6,816 bases of DNA from Clostridiales bacterium. Its GTDB lineage: Bacteria > Bacillota > Clostridia > Saccharofermentanales > DTU023. The translations under genes and the position numbers were made by a program. The stretch covers positions 1 through 6,816 of the forward strand of contig SFGY01000059.1 in assembly GCA_004556455.1 (NCBI GenBank), given 5' to 3'. The notes under the pieces are model-generated. The model saw only the letters and a program-made list of their open reading frames with translations, did not search any database and was not told the origin of the DNA. Below, one piece after another: positions 1 to 6,378 of this stretch (position 1 is its first letter; each line of letters starts with the position of its first letter).

Positions 1-10
1 AATTTCTCCA

Positions 11-39
11 TTGAGTTTCAATCGTAAGTGTGATATACT
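11..39 (+). promoter_or_regulatory. Sigma-A promoter of the AAA ATPase gene
   Basis: The -35 box TTGAGT (11-16) and the -10 box TATACT (34-39) are separated by 17 bp, and a TG lies just before the -10 (extended -10 form). The start of transcription would be near 46, giving a leader of about 25 bases before the ATG at 71. Seen directly in the sequence; activity is inferred. Confidence 0.7.
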
Positions 40-53
40 GTTGTCAGCCACGG

Positions 54-59
54 AAGGAG
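54..59 (+). promoter_or_regulatory. Shine-Dalgarno fixing the start at 71
   Basis: AAGGAG lies 11 bases before the ATG at 71. The next in-frame ATG, at 92, has no such site, so 71 is preferred. Confidence 0.7.
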
Positions 60-70
60 AGTGAAGTTTT

Positions 71-1285
71 ATGATCAAACGGGAACTGTATATGAGCCGT
101 ATCCGTCCGTTTATCGGGTCAGACCTGGTCAAGGTCATGACCGGCATCCGCCGCTGCGGAAAGTCAGTCATGTTGGAGCTGATCCAGCAGGAACTCACGG
201 AGTCCGGCGTCAGCTCGGCGCAGTTTATCTCCATCAACTTTGAAGATATGAGCTATTCCCATCTGCAAACCGCTCAGGCGCTGCACGACGAGATCACCAA
301 ACGCGCCAAGGAGATCGGCGGCAAGGTCTACCTCTTTTTCGATGAGATTCAGGAGGTCAAGGACTGGGAGAAGTGCATCAACTCTCTCCGTGTTTCGCTG
401 GATTGCGACATCTACATCACCGGCTCCAATGCAAAGCTGCTGTCCGGCGAGCTTGCAACTTACTTGGGTGGACGGTATGTGGAGTTTGTGATCTATCCAT
501 TTTCTTTCGGAGAGTTCATGGAGCTATATCGCTCGATTGTTCCCGATGCGTCCATTCAGCAGTGTTTCCAAAAGTATCTGCTTGCCGGAGGGATGCCCTA
601 CCTCGCAAACCTCCGCTATGCGGATGCGCCGTCCAAGCAATATCTTCATGATCTGTTTAACTCTGTCCAGCTCAAAGACATTGTGAAGCGGAATAAAATC
701 CGGGATGTAGATTTGCTGGAACGGATCATTGCCTATGTGATCGCCAATGTGGGAACGACTTTCTCTGCGACCTCTCTTGCAAAGTTCCTGAAAAACGAAC
801 AGCGCACCGTTGCCCCGGAAACGATTCTGAACTATATCAAATACTGCTGCGAAGCATACCTGTTCTATCAGGTGAAGCGGGAAGATTTGCAGGGCAAACA
901 GATACTTGCGTCCAATGAGAAGTATTATATTGCCGACCACGGTATCCGCGAGGCTGTTTTCGGCGGCAATATGCGGGACATCAATCTCATTTTGGAGAAT
1001 ATCGTGTATTTGGAATTGCTGCGCCGGGGTTACGAAGTGACTGTCGGCAGAACGGGAGATAAGGAAATTGATTTTGTATGCGACAAGCGCGGCGAAAAGC
1101 TGTACGTTCAGGTCACTTACCTTCTGGCATCGGAAGAAACGGTCAACCGTGAGTTCAGCGCGTATGACAGTATCCGCGACAACTTCCCCAAGTACGTTGT
1201 TTCCCTTGATGAGTTCGATATGAGCCGAAACGGTATCAAGCACCGGAATATCCGCGATTTCCTCCTTGCTGAGGAATGGAACTGA
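71..1285 (+). CDS. AAA ATPase with DUF4143 C-terminal domain
   Basis: This is a complete 404-residue P-loop ATPase of the AAA_14/DUF4143 family, common in bacteria and archaea and without an established substrate. The Walker A motif is GIRRCGKS (residues 25-32) and the Walker B is VYLFFDEIQ (86-94). A conserved stretch beginning ITGSN (116-120) and reaching the YPFSFGEF segment (142-149) follows, which is the family's sensor and linker region. The C-terminal half (about 190-350) is the DUF4143 part, with a winged-helix-like middle and a segment ENIVYLELLRRG (309-320), EIDFV (332-336), YVQV (345-348) that resembles a degenerate PD-(D/E)XK nuclease core. Length is normal for the family. It has its own promoter and no obvious partner gene; the downstream sequence is non-coding. 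The protein is probably cytosolic. The role is unknown; DNA-related or defence-related functions have been suggested for relatives, but nothing here proves one. Confidence 0.9.
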   Translation: MIKRELYMSRIRPFIGSDLVKVMTGIRRCGKSVMLELIQQELTESGVSSAQFISINFEDMSYSHLQTAQALHDEITKRAKEIGGKVYLFFDEIQEVKDWEKCINSLRVSLDCDIYITGSNAKLLSGELATYLGGRYVEFVIYPFSFGEFMELYRSIVPDASIQQCFQKYLLAGGMPYLANLRYADAPSKQYLHDLFNSVQLKDIVKRNKIRDVDLLERIIAYVIANVGTTFSATSLAKFLKNEQRTVAPETILNYIKYCCEAYLFYQVKREDLQGKQILASNEKYYIADHGIREAVFGGNMRDINLILENIVYLELLRRGYEVTVGRTGDKEIDFVCDKRGEKLYVQVTYLLASEETVNREFSAYDSIRDNFPKYVVSLDEFDMSRNGIKHRNIRDFLLAEEWN

Positions 1286-1320
1286 GCCGGAAGCCCATCC
1301 CCAAAATTATAAAATACCGC

Positions 1321-1349
1321 TTGAGGGAGCGCCGCCTATCTGCTATAAT
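1321..1349 (+). promoter_or_regulatory. Strong promoter in the intergenic region
   Basis: TTGAGG (1321-1326), a 17-bp spacer and a perfect TATAAT (1344-1349) preceded by TGC (extended -10) form a near-consensus vegetative promoter. Transcripts would start near 1356 and run through the short ORF at 1438 towards the corC remnant and ktrB. It is the only strong promoter I can see upstream of the ion-transport genes. Confidence 0.75.
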
Positions 1350-1437
1350 TATTCTGTGGGATTGGACTTTTTCGCCGCAGGGACTGCCGCGTAGGGTCTC
1401 CCCTCATACAGGATCATTTAAGGAGATGTAAAGATAT

Positions 1438-1512
1438 ATGAAATTAGGTATCGTCGAAAGCGAGCCTGTTTCTGAAACTCTCCGCAAACGCACAAATGCC
1501 GATAAAGCTTGA
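1438..1512 (+). CDS. Possible 24-residue leader peptide or gene fragment
   Basis: A short ORF reading MKLGIVESEPVSETL and ending RTNADKA has a good Shine-Dalgarno (AAGGAG, 1420-1425) and lies about 80 bases downstream of the promoter at 1321-1349. Its stop codon sits inside the loop of a weak stem (AAATGCC 1494-1500 with GGCATTT 1520-1526). This order of promoter, small ORF and hairpin is what a translational attenuator would look like. It is equally what the 5' end of a gene cut off by a rearrangement would look like. I do not recognise the peptide. Whether it is made is uncertain. Confidence 0.35.
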   Translation: MKLGIVESEPVSETLRKRTNADKA

Positions 1513-1527
1513 TAGGACAGGCATTTT
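1494..1527 (+). other. Weak stem-loop after the short ORF
   Basis: A 7-bp stem (1494-1500 with 1520-1526) has a 19-base loop and ends in TTTT (1524-1527), the first three T of which are in the stem. The loop is long and the U-run short, so this is at best a poor terminator or attenuator. Confidence 0.25.
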
Positions 1528-1549
1528 CGGATGAAGTCAAAACATAAAA

Positions 1550-1607
1550 GTTCCTATTTCCCTACGCATCCCCACGCAGAAATGGCGTAAAAATGGCGTA
1601 GAGGAAC
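1550..1607. repeat. Nested inverted and direct repeats, possible recombinase attachment site
   Basis: GTTCCT (1550-1555) pairs with AGGAAC (1602-1607), and CTACGC (1562-1567) pairs with GCGTAG (1596-1601), with a 6-base bulge on the left side. Inside, ACGC (1574-1577) mirrors GCGT (1585-1588). In addition AAATGGCGTA occurs twice, at 1580-1589 and 1591-1600, one helical turn apart. Such a mixture is typical of protein-binding sites such as core or arm sites of a tyrosine recombinase. No integrase gene is present in the window, so the role is inference from pattern and position next to a broken gene. Confidence 0.4.
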
Positions 1608-1659
1608 CGGCGATACGCAGTCACGAAAATCGCCTGCCGCAACATTACTAAGAATATTC

Positions 1660-1691
1660 AAGCTGCCCTGCGCACCGGCGCAGGGCAGCTT
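1660..1691. repeat. Perfect 14-bp inverted repeat with 4-base loop
   Basis: AAGCTGCCCTGCGC (1660-1673), ACCG, then the exact complement (1678-1691) give a very stable hairpin. There is no U-run after it on either strand, so it is not a standard intrinsic terminator. It lies immediately before the point (about 1698) where recognisable CorC sequence begins and would block most translation or transcription entering from upstream. It could be an element end, a transcription brake or an RNA processing structure. Confidence 0.7.
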
Positions 1692-1694
1692 CAG

Positions 1695-2198
1695 ATGGAC
1701 TTCTATATCAACGGCAAGATGACGGATCAGCCCATTACGAAGATCATGACGGAACCGCTGTTCGTCTATCAGCACACGAAGATCCGCGACATTCTAAAAA
1801 TGCTCCAGCATCAGAAGTCCCATGTCGCCGTCGTTGTAGACGATTTTGGCGGCACGCTCGGTATTGTTACGATGGAGGATATTCTGGAAGAACTGGTTGG
1901 TGAAATTTGGGACAAACACGGCGAAGTGGAAGAAGATTTTGAAAAGCTGGACGAGAATACCTACCGTGTGGACTGCTCCGTCAGTTTGGAAGATTTTATG
2001 GAATTCTTTGACGTCAAGCTGGACTCGGACAGCGTTTCCGTTGGCGGCTGGGTCATGGAGCAACTCAATAGAGTCCCCATCAAGGGAGACTCCTTCACCG
2101 CACAAAATTTGGAGATCACGGTCTCCGAGCTGAGCGCGCACCGGGTATCCTCTGTCACAGTCAGACAATGCGGCGTGTGTTTGGCCTGCGCACAATAA
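1695..2198 (+). pseudogene. HlyC/CorC family protein, N-terminally truncated (CBS + CorC_HlyC domain)
   Basis: The product, at most 167 residues if begun at the ATG at 1695, is the C-terminal part of a hemolysin-type CNNM/CorC membrane protein, a family linked to Mg2+/divalent cation export. Residues 1-70 cover the end of the CBS pair, including IMTEPLFV (18-25), VVVDDFGGTLGIVTMEDI (46-63) and LEELVGEIWD (64-73). Residues from about 85 to 158 are the CorC/HlyC transporter-associated domain, with YRVDCSVSLEDF, SVGGWVMEQL and a normal ending near RVSSVTVR. Full members are about 420 residues. The DUF21 membrane domain and the first CBS motif are absent, and the reading frame upstream reaches only a stop at 1599-1601 without family sequence. 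No convincing Shine-Dalgarno precedes 1695, and a 14-bp hairpin sits in front. It is most likely a broken gene, although a soluble CBS fragment cannot be excluded. Its 3' end overlaps nothing; ktrB follows 29 bases later. Confidence 0.8.
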
Positions 2199-2216
2199 AT
2201 CTATCGCGCAATTCAC

Positions 2217-2222
2217 AAGGAG
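2217..2222 (+). promoter_or_regulatory. Shine-Dalgarno deciding the ktrB start
   Basis: AAGGAG lies 8 bases before the ATG at 2231 and 5 bases before the ATG at 2228. The spacing favours 2231; the longer frame from 2168 would overlap corC and carries residues unlike the family. Confidence 0.7.
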
Positions 2223-2230
2223 TGAGGATG

Positions 2231-3571
2231 ATGTCGGAAGAAATGGTTTGCAGAAAGCGTCGTCTTTCGTCTTTTCAAATCATCATATTGGGCTTTGCAG
2301 GGGTAATCCTGCTGGGCGCGCTGCTGCTGATGCTGCCGCTTTCCACAACAGCCGGGTGCGTAACGCCATTTCATGAAGCGCTTTTCACCGCGACCTCCGC
2401 TGTTTGTGTAACGGGTCTTGTGGTGCAGGATACCGGCAGCTATTGGTCGGTCTTTGGGCAGGCTGTGATCCTGACGCTGATTCAGATAGGCGGGCTTGGT
2501 GTTGTCACCGTGGCGGCATCGTTTGCGCTGCTGTCCGGGCGAAGGATCTCTCTGATGCAGCGCAGCACCATGCAGGACGCCATCTCAGCGCCGAAAGTGG
2601 GGGGAATCGTCCGGCTGACACGGTTCATCCTACGAGGGACATTTCTGATCGAACTGATCGGTGCGCTCGCCATGCTGCCGGTGTTTTGCCGCGACTACGG
2701 ATGGCACGGGATCTGGATGGCGGTGTTTCATTCCGTCTCCGCCTTTTGCAACGCAGGGTTTGACATTCTGGGAACGAACAATAATTTGTATCCGTCCCTT
2801 ACCGGTTATGTCCAAAATCCGGTGATCAATATCACGGTCATGCTGCTGATCATAACCGGCGGCATCGGATTCTTAACGTGGGATGACATTTGCGAAAACA
2901 AGCTGCATTTCCACCGTTATCGAATGCAAAGTAAGGTCATTCTCGTTACGACACTCACGCTGATCGTCCTTCCGGCGCTGTTTTTCTTCTTTGTGGACTT
3001 TGATGCCCTTCCCCTCGGAGCGCGGGTTCAGGCAGCCCTGTTCCAATCGGTCACGCCGAGAACGGCGGGCTTCAACACCGTCGATCTACCCGCCATGTCC
3101 GGCGCATCTCTGGGCGTGATGATCCTTCTGATGCTCATTGGCGGCTCTCCGGGGTCTACGGCAGGCGGCATGAAAACCACCACGCTGGCAGTTCTGCTTT
3201 CCAATGCTACCGCGACCTTCCGCCAGCGGGACAGCGCCCAGTTCTTTGGGCGCAGAGTCGATTGCAGCGCCGTCAAAACCGCCGCGACCATCCTGACGAT
3301 GTACCTTGCGCTGTTCTTTGGCGGAGGCGTTTTTATCAGCGTATACGAGGATATCCCGCTGTCCTCCTGCCTGTATGAAGCAGCGTCGGCGGTAGGCACG
3401 GTTGGACTGACGTTGGGTATTACGCCGCAGCTGCATATTCCCTCGCAAATGGTATTGATCGCGCTGATGTATCTGGGCAGAGTCGGCGGGCTTACACTCA
3501 TTTATGCGGCGGTGTCCAGCAAGAAAACCGGCAGCGCAAAGCTGCCGCAGGAAAGCATCACGATTGGATAA
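2231..3571 (+). CDS. ktrB: Ktr/Trk-type potassium uptake channel subunit (TrkH/KtrB family)
   Basis: The 446-residue integral membrane protein forms the ion-conducting dimer of a Ktr system and imports K+ (often with Na+ dependence). The fourfold M1-P-M2 plan is visible. The filter regions are TATSAVCVTGL (53-63), FCNAGFD (172-178), TPRTAGFN (275-282) and SAVGTVGLT (386-394), each with the essential glycine. The flexible gating loop GGSPGSTAGGMKT (304-316) in the third repeat is intact. The first membrane helix spans about 15-38. The length matches KtrB (about 445) rather than the longer proteobacterial TrkH (about 480). The start at 2231 is set by AAGGAG at 2217. It follows the corC remnant by 32 bases and precedes the gating subunit gene by 19 bases, so the two are surely co-transcribed. 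Nothing looks damaged. TrkH naming is possible, but size and partner size favour KtrB. Confidence 0.95.
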   Translation: MSEEMVCRKRRLSSFQIIILGFAGVILLGALLLMLPLSTTAGCVTPFHEALFTATSAVCVTGLVVQDTGSYWSVFGQAVILTLIQIGGLGVVTVAASFALLSGRRISLMQRSTMQDAISAPKVGGIVRLTRFILRGTFLIELIGALAMLPVFCRDYGWHGIWMAVFHSVSAFCNAGFDILGTNNNLYPSLTGYVQNPVINITVMLLIITGGIGFLTWDDICENKLHFHRYRMQSKVILVTTLTLIVLPALFFFFVDFDALPLGARVQAALFQSVTPRTAGFNTVDLPAMSGASLGVMILLMLIGGSPGSTAGGMKTTTLAVLLSNATATFRQRDSAQFFGRRVDCSAVKTAATILTMYLALFFGGGVFISVYEDIPLSSCLYEAASAVGTVGLTLGITPQLHIPSQMVLIALMYLGRVGGLTLIYAAVSSKKTGSAKLPQESITIG

Positions 3572-3573
3572 GC

Positions 3574-3580
3574 AAAGGAG
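3574..3580 (+). promoter_or_regulatory. Shine-Dalgarno deciding the ktrA start
   Basis: AAAGGAG lies 10 bases before the ATG at 3591. The reading frame is open back to 3504, but that would overlap ktrB by 68 bases and place extra residues before the Rossmann fold, so 3591 is chosen. Confidence 0.75.
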
Positions 3581-3590
3581 CATCTATCCC

Positions 3591-4238
3591 ATGAAAAATG
3601 TTTTATTGATCGGAGCAGGCCGCTTCGGGCGGCACATCGCCATGCAGCTCTCTCAACTGGGGCATCAGGTCATGGCAGTCGATACCAATGAGGAACGGAT
3701 CAACGATGTGCTTCCGTTTGTCACCAACGCACAGATCGGCGACAGCACCAATGCGGAGTTCCTGCGTTCGCTCGGTATCGGAAATTTTGATGTTTGTTTT
3801 GTGACCATCAGCGGCAGTTTCCAGAACTCGCTGGAGACCACTTCGCTGCTGAAAGAGCTGGGTGCCAAATGCGTGGTATCCCGCGCCGAACGCGATGTGC
3901 AGGCGAAGTTTCTGCTCCGCAACGGCGCAGATAACGTGGTCTACCCTGAAAAGCAGGTGGCAAAATGGGCGGCGATCCGATTCACTGCCGACCATATTTT
4001 CGACTACATAGAGATCGACGAGCAGCACGCCATCTTTGAAGTGCAGGTGCCAGAGGCGTGGGTCGGGAAAAGCGTTGGAGAACTGGATGTTCGCCGAAAG
4101 TTCGGCATCAATATCCTCGGCATCAAGCGTGCAGGAAAAACGGATGTTTCCGTTACGCCGGACACTGTATTGTCCGATGACATAACGATTCTGACAATGG
4201 GTGAGTATAAAGCGCTGCAAAAGTGCTTTCGGATTTGA
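3591..4238 (+). CDS. ktrA: Potassium channel gating subunit KtrA/TrkA (RCK_N + RCK_C)
   Basis: The 215-residue cytosolic protein forms the octameric ring that opens and closes KtrB. The RCK_N Rossmann domain (about 1-125) starts with VLLIGAGRFGRHIA (4-17), the GxGxxG dinucleotide-binding loop; D31 at the end of the second strand is the usual adenosine-ribose contact, and IGDST (49-53) is the next conserved loop. The RCK_C domain (about 135-215) includes FEVQVPEAWVGKSVGEL (149-165) and DDITILTMG (196-204). In Firmicutes, ATP/ADP binding to RCK_N and c-di-AMP binding to RCK_C control the channel; this is family knowledge, not shown here. A single RCK pair and about 220 residues is the KtrA type, not the doubled proteobacterial TrkA. 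The start is set by the Shine-Dalgarno at 3574. The gene sits 19 bases after ktrB and 34 before the permease. Confidence 0.95.
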   Translation: MKNVLLIGAGRFGRHIAMQLSQLGHQVMAVDTNEERINDVLPFVTNAQIGDSTNAEFLRSLGIGNFDVCFVTISGSFQNSLETTSLLKELGAKCVVSRAERDVQAKFLLRNGADNVVYPEKQVAKWAAIRFTADHIFDYIEIDEQHAIFEVQVPEAWVGKSVGELDVRRKFGINILGIKRAGKTDVSVTPDTVLSDDITILTMGEYKALQKCFRI

Positions 4239-4272
4239 ATGAGCCTGTGCACAATAGTGGAAAGAAAGAAAC

Positions 4273-5460
4273 ATGGCGAAGAAACCGCAAAACACAGCCG
4301 GTGACAGAAATGAGGATTCCGCGCCGCAGGGAAGCAAGTGGCCGGACAAGACGATCATTCGCTATATTACCCGCGCACTGGTGCTGCTGATCATATTCGC
4401 ATGGGCACTGGTAAACCTTGACGTTGTTTTGCGGTTTCTCGGCAAGGTGCTTGCGCTGTTCACTCCGTTTTTGATCGGCGGCGCGATTGCTTTTTTGATC
4501 AACGTAGTCCTTCGACCGTTGGAATGCTGCTGGAACAAGGTGTGCCGCAAAGCTCCTGCAAAGCTGGTCCGCCCTGTGTGCCTGACAGCAAGCACCGTAC
4601 TTGTCCTTGGAATTCTGTTTGCCGTGGTGTTTATGATGATCCCCAGCCTGCGGGAATCCGGCAATGAGTTTATCCAAAATATTCCGCTCTATGTGGAGGA
4701 AATCGGGCGGTGGTGGACAGGCGTTGTCCAGTTTGCCGCAAAATATAATATTGTCCTGCCCGAATACACCATAGACTCTGACCTGTTGATCGAGAAGGTC
4801 ACCGCCTTGATCAGCGACGAGGGAAGCGGCATCCTCACCGTGACGTGGGGCGCAGCAACCTCTGTCCTGTCGGTTTTGGTGGATGTTCTCTTGGGACTTG
4901 TCTTTGCGCTGTATCTGCTTGCAAAGAAGGAAGTCGTCGCGGCACATTTGAAAAAGCTCGTTGTGACAGTCCTTCCGCAAAAGAAGGCGCAGCGGCTGCT
5001 GAGTATCGCCTCTCTGACCAACCAGACATTTACAAATTTTGTCAGCGGTCAGCTTACCGAAGCGGTTATCATCGGCGTTCTGTGCTTCTTTGGAATGCTG
5101 ATCCTTGGGATCCCGTATGCCGGTGCGGTCTCCGCGTTTGTGGCCGTTACTGCGCTGGTGCCGATCTTCGGCGCTTGGATCGGCGGCGGTCTTGGTGCGT
5201 TTTTGATCCTGCTGGCAGAACCCGGCAAGGCTCTGTGGTTCATTCTCTTTTTGCTCGTTTTACAGCAGGTGGAGGGCAACCTGATTTATCCCAAAGTGGT
5301 CGGTAAGTCCGTTGGGCTTCCCGGACTGTTGGTGCTGATGGCTGTCACAATCGGCGGCGAAGCATTCGGCATCTTAGGGATGCTGTTCAGCGTACCCGTC
5401 TGTGCTGTGTTGTACAGTCTTTATCTGGAGTTCATGAAGAAAGCAAGCACCAACCACTGA
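4273..5460 (+). CDS. AI-2E family transporter (UPF0118 permease)
   Basis: The 395-residue multi-pass membrane protein belongs to the AI-2E/UPF0118 family (PF01594). A charged, basic N-terminus (1-30) precedes hydrophobic segments at about 34-80 (with PFLIGGAIAFLINVVLRPLE, 65-84) and 105-124, a soluble stretch (125-185), and a dense membrane block (190-385). Hallmarks are VPIFGAWIGG (296-305), QQVEGNLIYPKVVGKSVGLP (331-350) and GILGMLFSVP (366-375). The family name comes from E. coli TqsA; many Firmicute members are thought to be Na+/H+ or other cation exporters instead, so autoinducer-2 transport should not be assumed. Next to a K+ uptake system, a role in ion or pH homeostasis is a reasonable inference. 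GGAAAGA (4259-4265) is a modest ribosome-binding site 7 bases before the ATG. It is the last gene before the terminator at 5599. Confidence 0.92.
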   Translation: MAKKPQNTAGDRNEDSAPQGSKWPDKTIIRYITRALVLLIIFAWALVNLDVVLRFLGKVLALFTPFLIGGAIAFLINVVLRPLECCWNKVCRKAPAKLVRPVCLTASTVLVLGILFAVVFMMIPSLRESGNEFIQNIPLYVEEIGRWWTGVVQFAAKYNIVLPEYTIDSDLLIEKVTALISDEGSGILTVTWGAATSVLSVLVDVLLGLVFALYLLAKKEVVAAHLKKLVVTVLPQKKAQRLLSIASLTNQTFTNFVSGQLTEAVIIGVLCFFGMLILGIPYAGAVSAFVAVTALVPIFGAWIGGGLGAFLILLAEPGKALWFILFLLVLQQVEGNLIYPKVVGKSVGLPGLLVLMAVTIGGEAFGILGMLFSVPVCAVLYSLYLEFMKKASTNH

Positions 5461-5598
5461 ATGATTCATGATTGGCTGCCTCCTGAATATAAGGCTGCGA
5501 GCCAAATGCAAAGGGCTTGGGATACCCCCAAAATCGCCGCGTGTCCGGACAGCGGCTGTGCTTGCTATTCTCTCAAATCTCAATATCCGCAGATCGTG
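5461..5598. other. 3' untranslated stretch after the permease
   Basis: I see no gene, promoter or clear structure in these 138 bases. A frame starting at 5461 is open but runs through the terminator and has no family resemblance. Confidence 0.5.
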
Positions 5599-5636
5599 AT
5601 GTCCCCGCTTTTTTCGAAAGCGGGGACATTTTTTCT
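5599..5636 (+). terminator. Intrinsic terminator of the ktrB-ktrA-permease unit
   Basis: A 13-bp perfect stem (ATGTCCCCGCTTT, 5599-5611, with its complement 5617-5629) has a 5-base loop and is followed by a T-rich run (5629-5636). It is strong and correctly placed 138 bases after the permease stop. It is the natural right end of the transport operon. Confidence 0.9.
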
Positions 5637-5665
5637 TCTCCGATACTTAAAAAACGGCAGAAAAA

Positions 5666-6056
5666 TGTCCGTTGTATAGTAGAAGGCTTTTTGAAAATAT
5701 CGCGCATCTTTTTCCGGACAAAAGGCAAAAACATGTCCGTGTGTTATATGGAAGGAAAATTTTTCGCGCTACCCCCTAATTTGCAAGAATTTTGTCCGTT
5801 GTAAAGTGAGAGGAAACCACTCGCGAGGCAGAACCGTGACAGACCGCATCATTTTGTCCGTCGGAAAGTAGAAAGGGCAATTTGGAGCAGCGCACAGAGA
5901 TTGTTTCGCCGTCTCCGAAACTTTTTCAAGAAATCTGGGACAAAACCGGCCTCTGATTCACTTAGCTAAGTAGAGGGGGGATCAGGGGCAGAAGAAGTTT
6001 TTTGAAAGAGTGTGCCAAGTTTTTGAGGAAAAATGTCCGTTGTATTTTGAAGGGAG
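5666..6056 (+). repeat. Five direct repeats, TGTCCGT...GAAGG, iteron-like array before mobC
   Basis: Copies lie at 5666-5686, 5734-5755, 5793-5813, 5855-5876 and 6034-6056. The common form is TGTCCGTTGTAWAG followed by a few bases and GAAGG, with an A/T-rich run (AAAA, ATTT) just before TGTCCG. Start-to-start steps are 68, 59, 62 and 179 bases. The first three copies also share TCGCG about 28-34 bases after their start (5700, 5764, 5821), so the true unit is composite. A half-copy (AAGTAGAGGGG, 5968-5978) lies in the larger gap and an inverted TGTCCGG at 5714-5720. The last copy ends 9 bases before the mobC ATG, and its GAAGGGAG serves as the ribosome-binding site. Probable binding sites for a relaxosome, replication or repressor protein; the protein is not identified. 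No other gene is seen between 5637 and 6065. Confidence 0.75.
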
Positions 6057-6065
6057 TGTTTCAAT

Positions 6066-6332
6066 ATGCCAGACCAAATGCGCCAGTTGGGGACACACAA
6101 TTTCGGCGCTTACGCCCGCAAGATGCTCATCGACGGCTACATCATCAAGGTCGATTACACCGAGCAGAAAAAGTTAGCTGCCGCTGTCAGCAAGATTGCC
6201 ACAAACATCAACCACGTCTGCCGCCGCATTAACAGCACCGGGCATTTCTACGATGCCGACGTTGCCGAACTGAAAGCGCGGCAGGCCGAGATCTGGGAGC
6301 TGCTGAAAATGCGGCAGAAAGACGAGCTTTGA
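6066..6332 (+). CDS. mobC: Plasmid mobilization relaxosome protein MobC, N-terminally short
   Basis: The 88-residue product matches the core of MobC-type accessory proteins (PF05713), which bind oriT DNA and help the relaxase open it. Typical features are LGTHNFGAYARKMLIDGYII (8-27), the helical KLAAAVSKIATNINHVCRRINSTG (36-59) and the DVAELKARQAEIWELL tail (65-80). Family members are generally 110-130 residues and start with a ribbon-helix-helix strand and basic residues; here roughly 25-30 of these are missing, and an in-frame TGA (6048-6050) shows the frame cannot extend upstream. GAAGGGAG (6049-6056) gives a fitting ribosome-binding site. The protein may thus be a shortened but expressed version, or the gene's front was replaced by the repeat region. 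No relaxase follows; the next gene is repA. Confidence 0.82.
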   Translation: MPDQMRQLGTHNFGAYARKMLIDGYIIKVDYTEQKKLAAAVSKIATNINHVCRRINSTGHFYDADVAELKARQAEIWELLKMRQKDEL

Positions 6333-6341
6333 CCACAACGG

Positions 6342-6378
6342 GGTTTTCCATGTGTGGGTTTTCCGTCACCGGTTTTCC
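6342..6378 (+). repeat. Three GGTTTTCC direct repeats
   Basis: Exact copies occur at 6342-6349, 6357-6364 and 6371-6378, spaced 15 and 14 bases; a fourth near-copy (CGGTTTTCG) is at 6433-6441. The spacing of about 1.4 helical turns and closeness to repA fit short iterons or a repressor array, but this is inference. Confidence 0.5.

Noticed and set aside
524..1243. Long minus-strand frame opposite the AAA ATPase
   Set aside because: It is an antisense shadow of a clear family member on the + strand.
1356..1437. Riboswitch in the leader before the short ORF
   Set aside because: Only a small GCAG-GGA-CTGC hairpin is visible; I could not match the conserved bases of c-di-AMP (ydaO), M-box, NiCo or yybP-ykoY classes.
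1660..1691. Intrinsic terminator
   Set aside because: The stem is excellent, but neither strand has a U-run after it, so it is listed as an inverted repeat only.
1602..1694. Extension of the corC remnant upstream to the stop at 1599
   Set aside because: The frame is open, but its residues do not resemble the first CBS motif or DUF21 domain and it crosses the perfect hairpin.
5461..5804. Open frames after the permease stop (5461-5679 and 5517-5804)
   Set aside because: They run through the strong terminator hairpin and the direct repeats, lack ribosome-binding sites and resemble no family.
5666..6056. CRISPR array
   Set aside because: Repeats are short, imperfect, unevenly spaced (59-179 bases) and lie before mobC without cas genes.
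6002..6232. Open frame overlapping the start of mobC in another frame
   Set aside because: It covers the last repeat and shadows the clearly family-like mobC frame; no ribosome-binding site.
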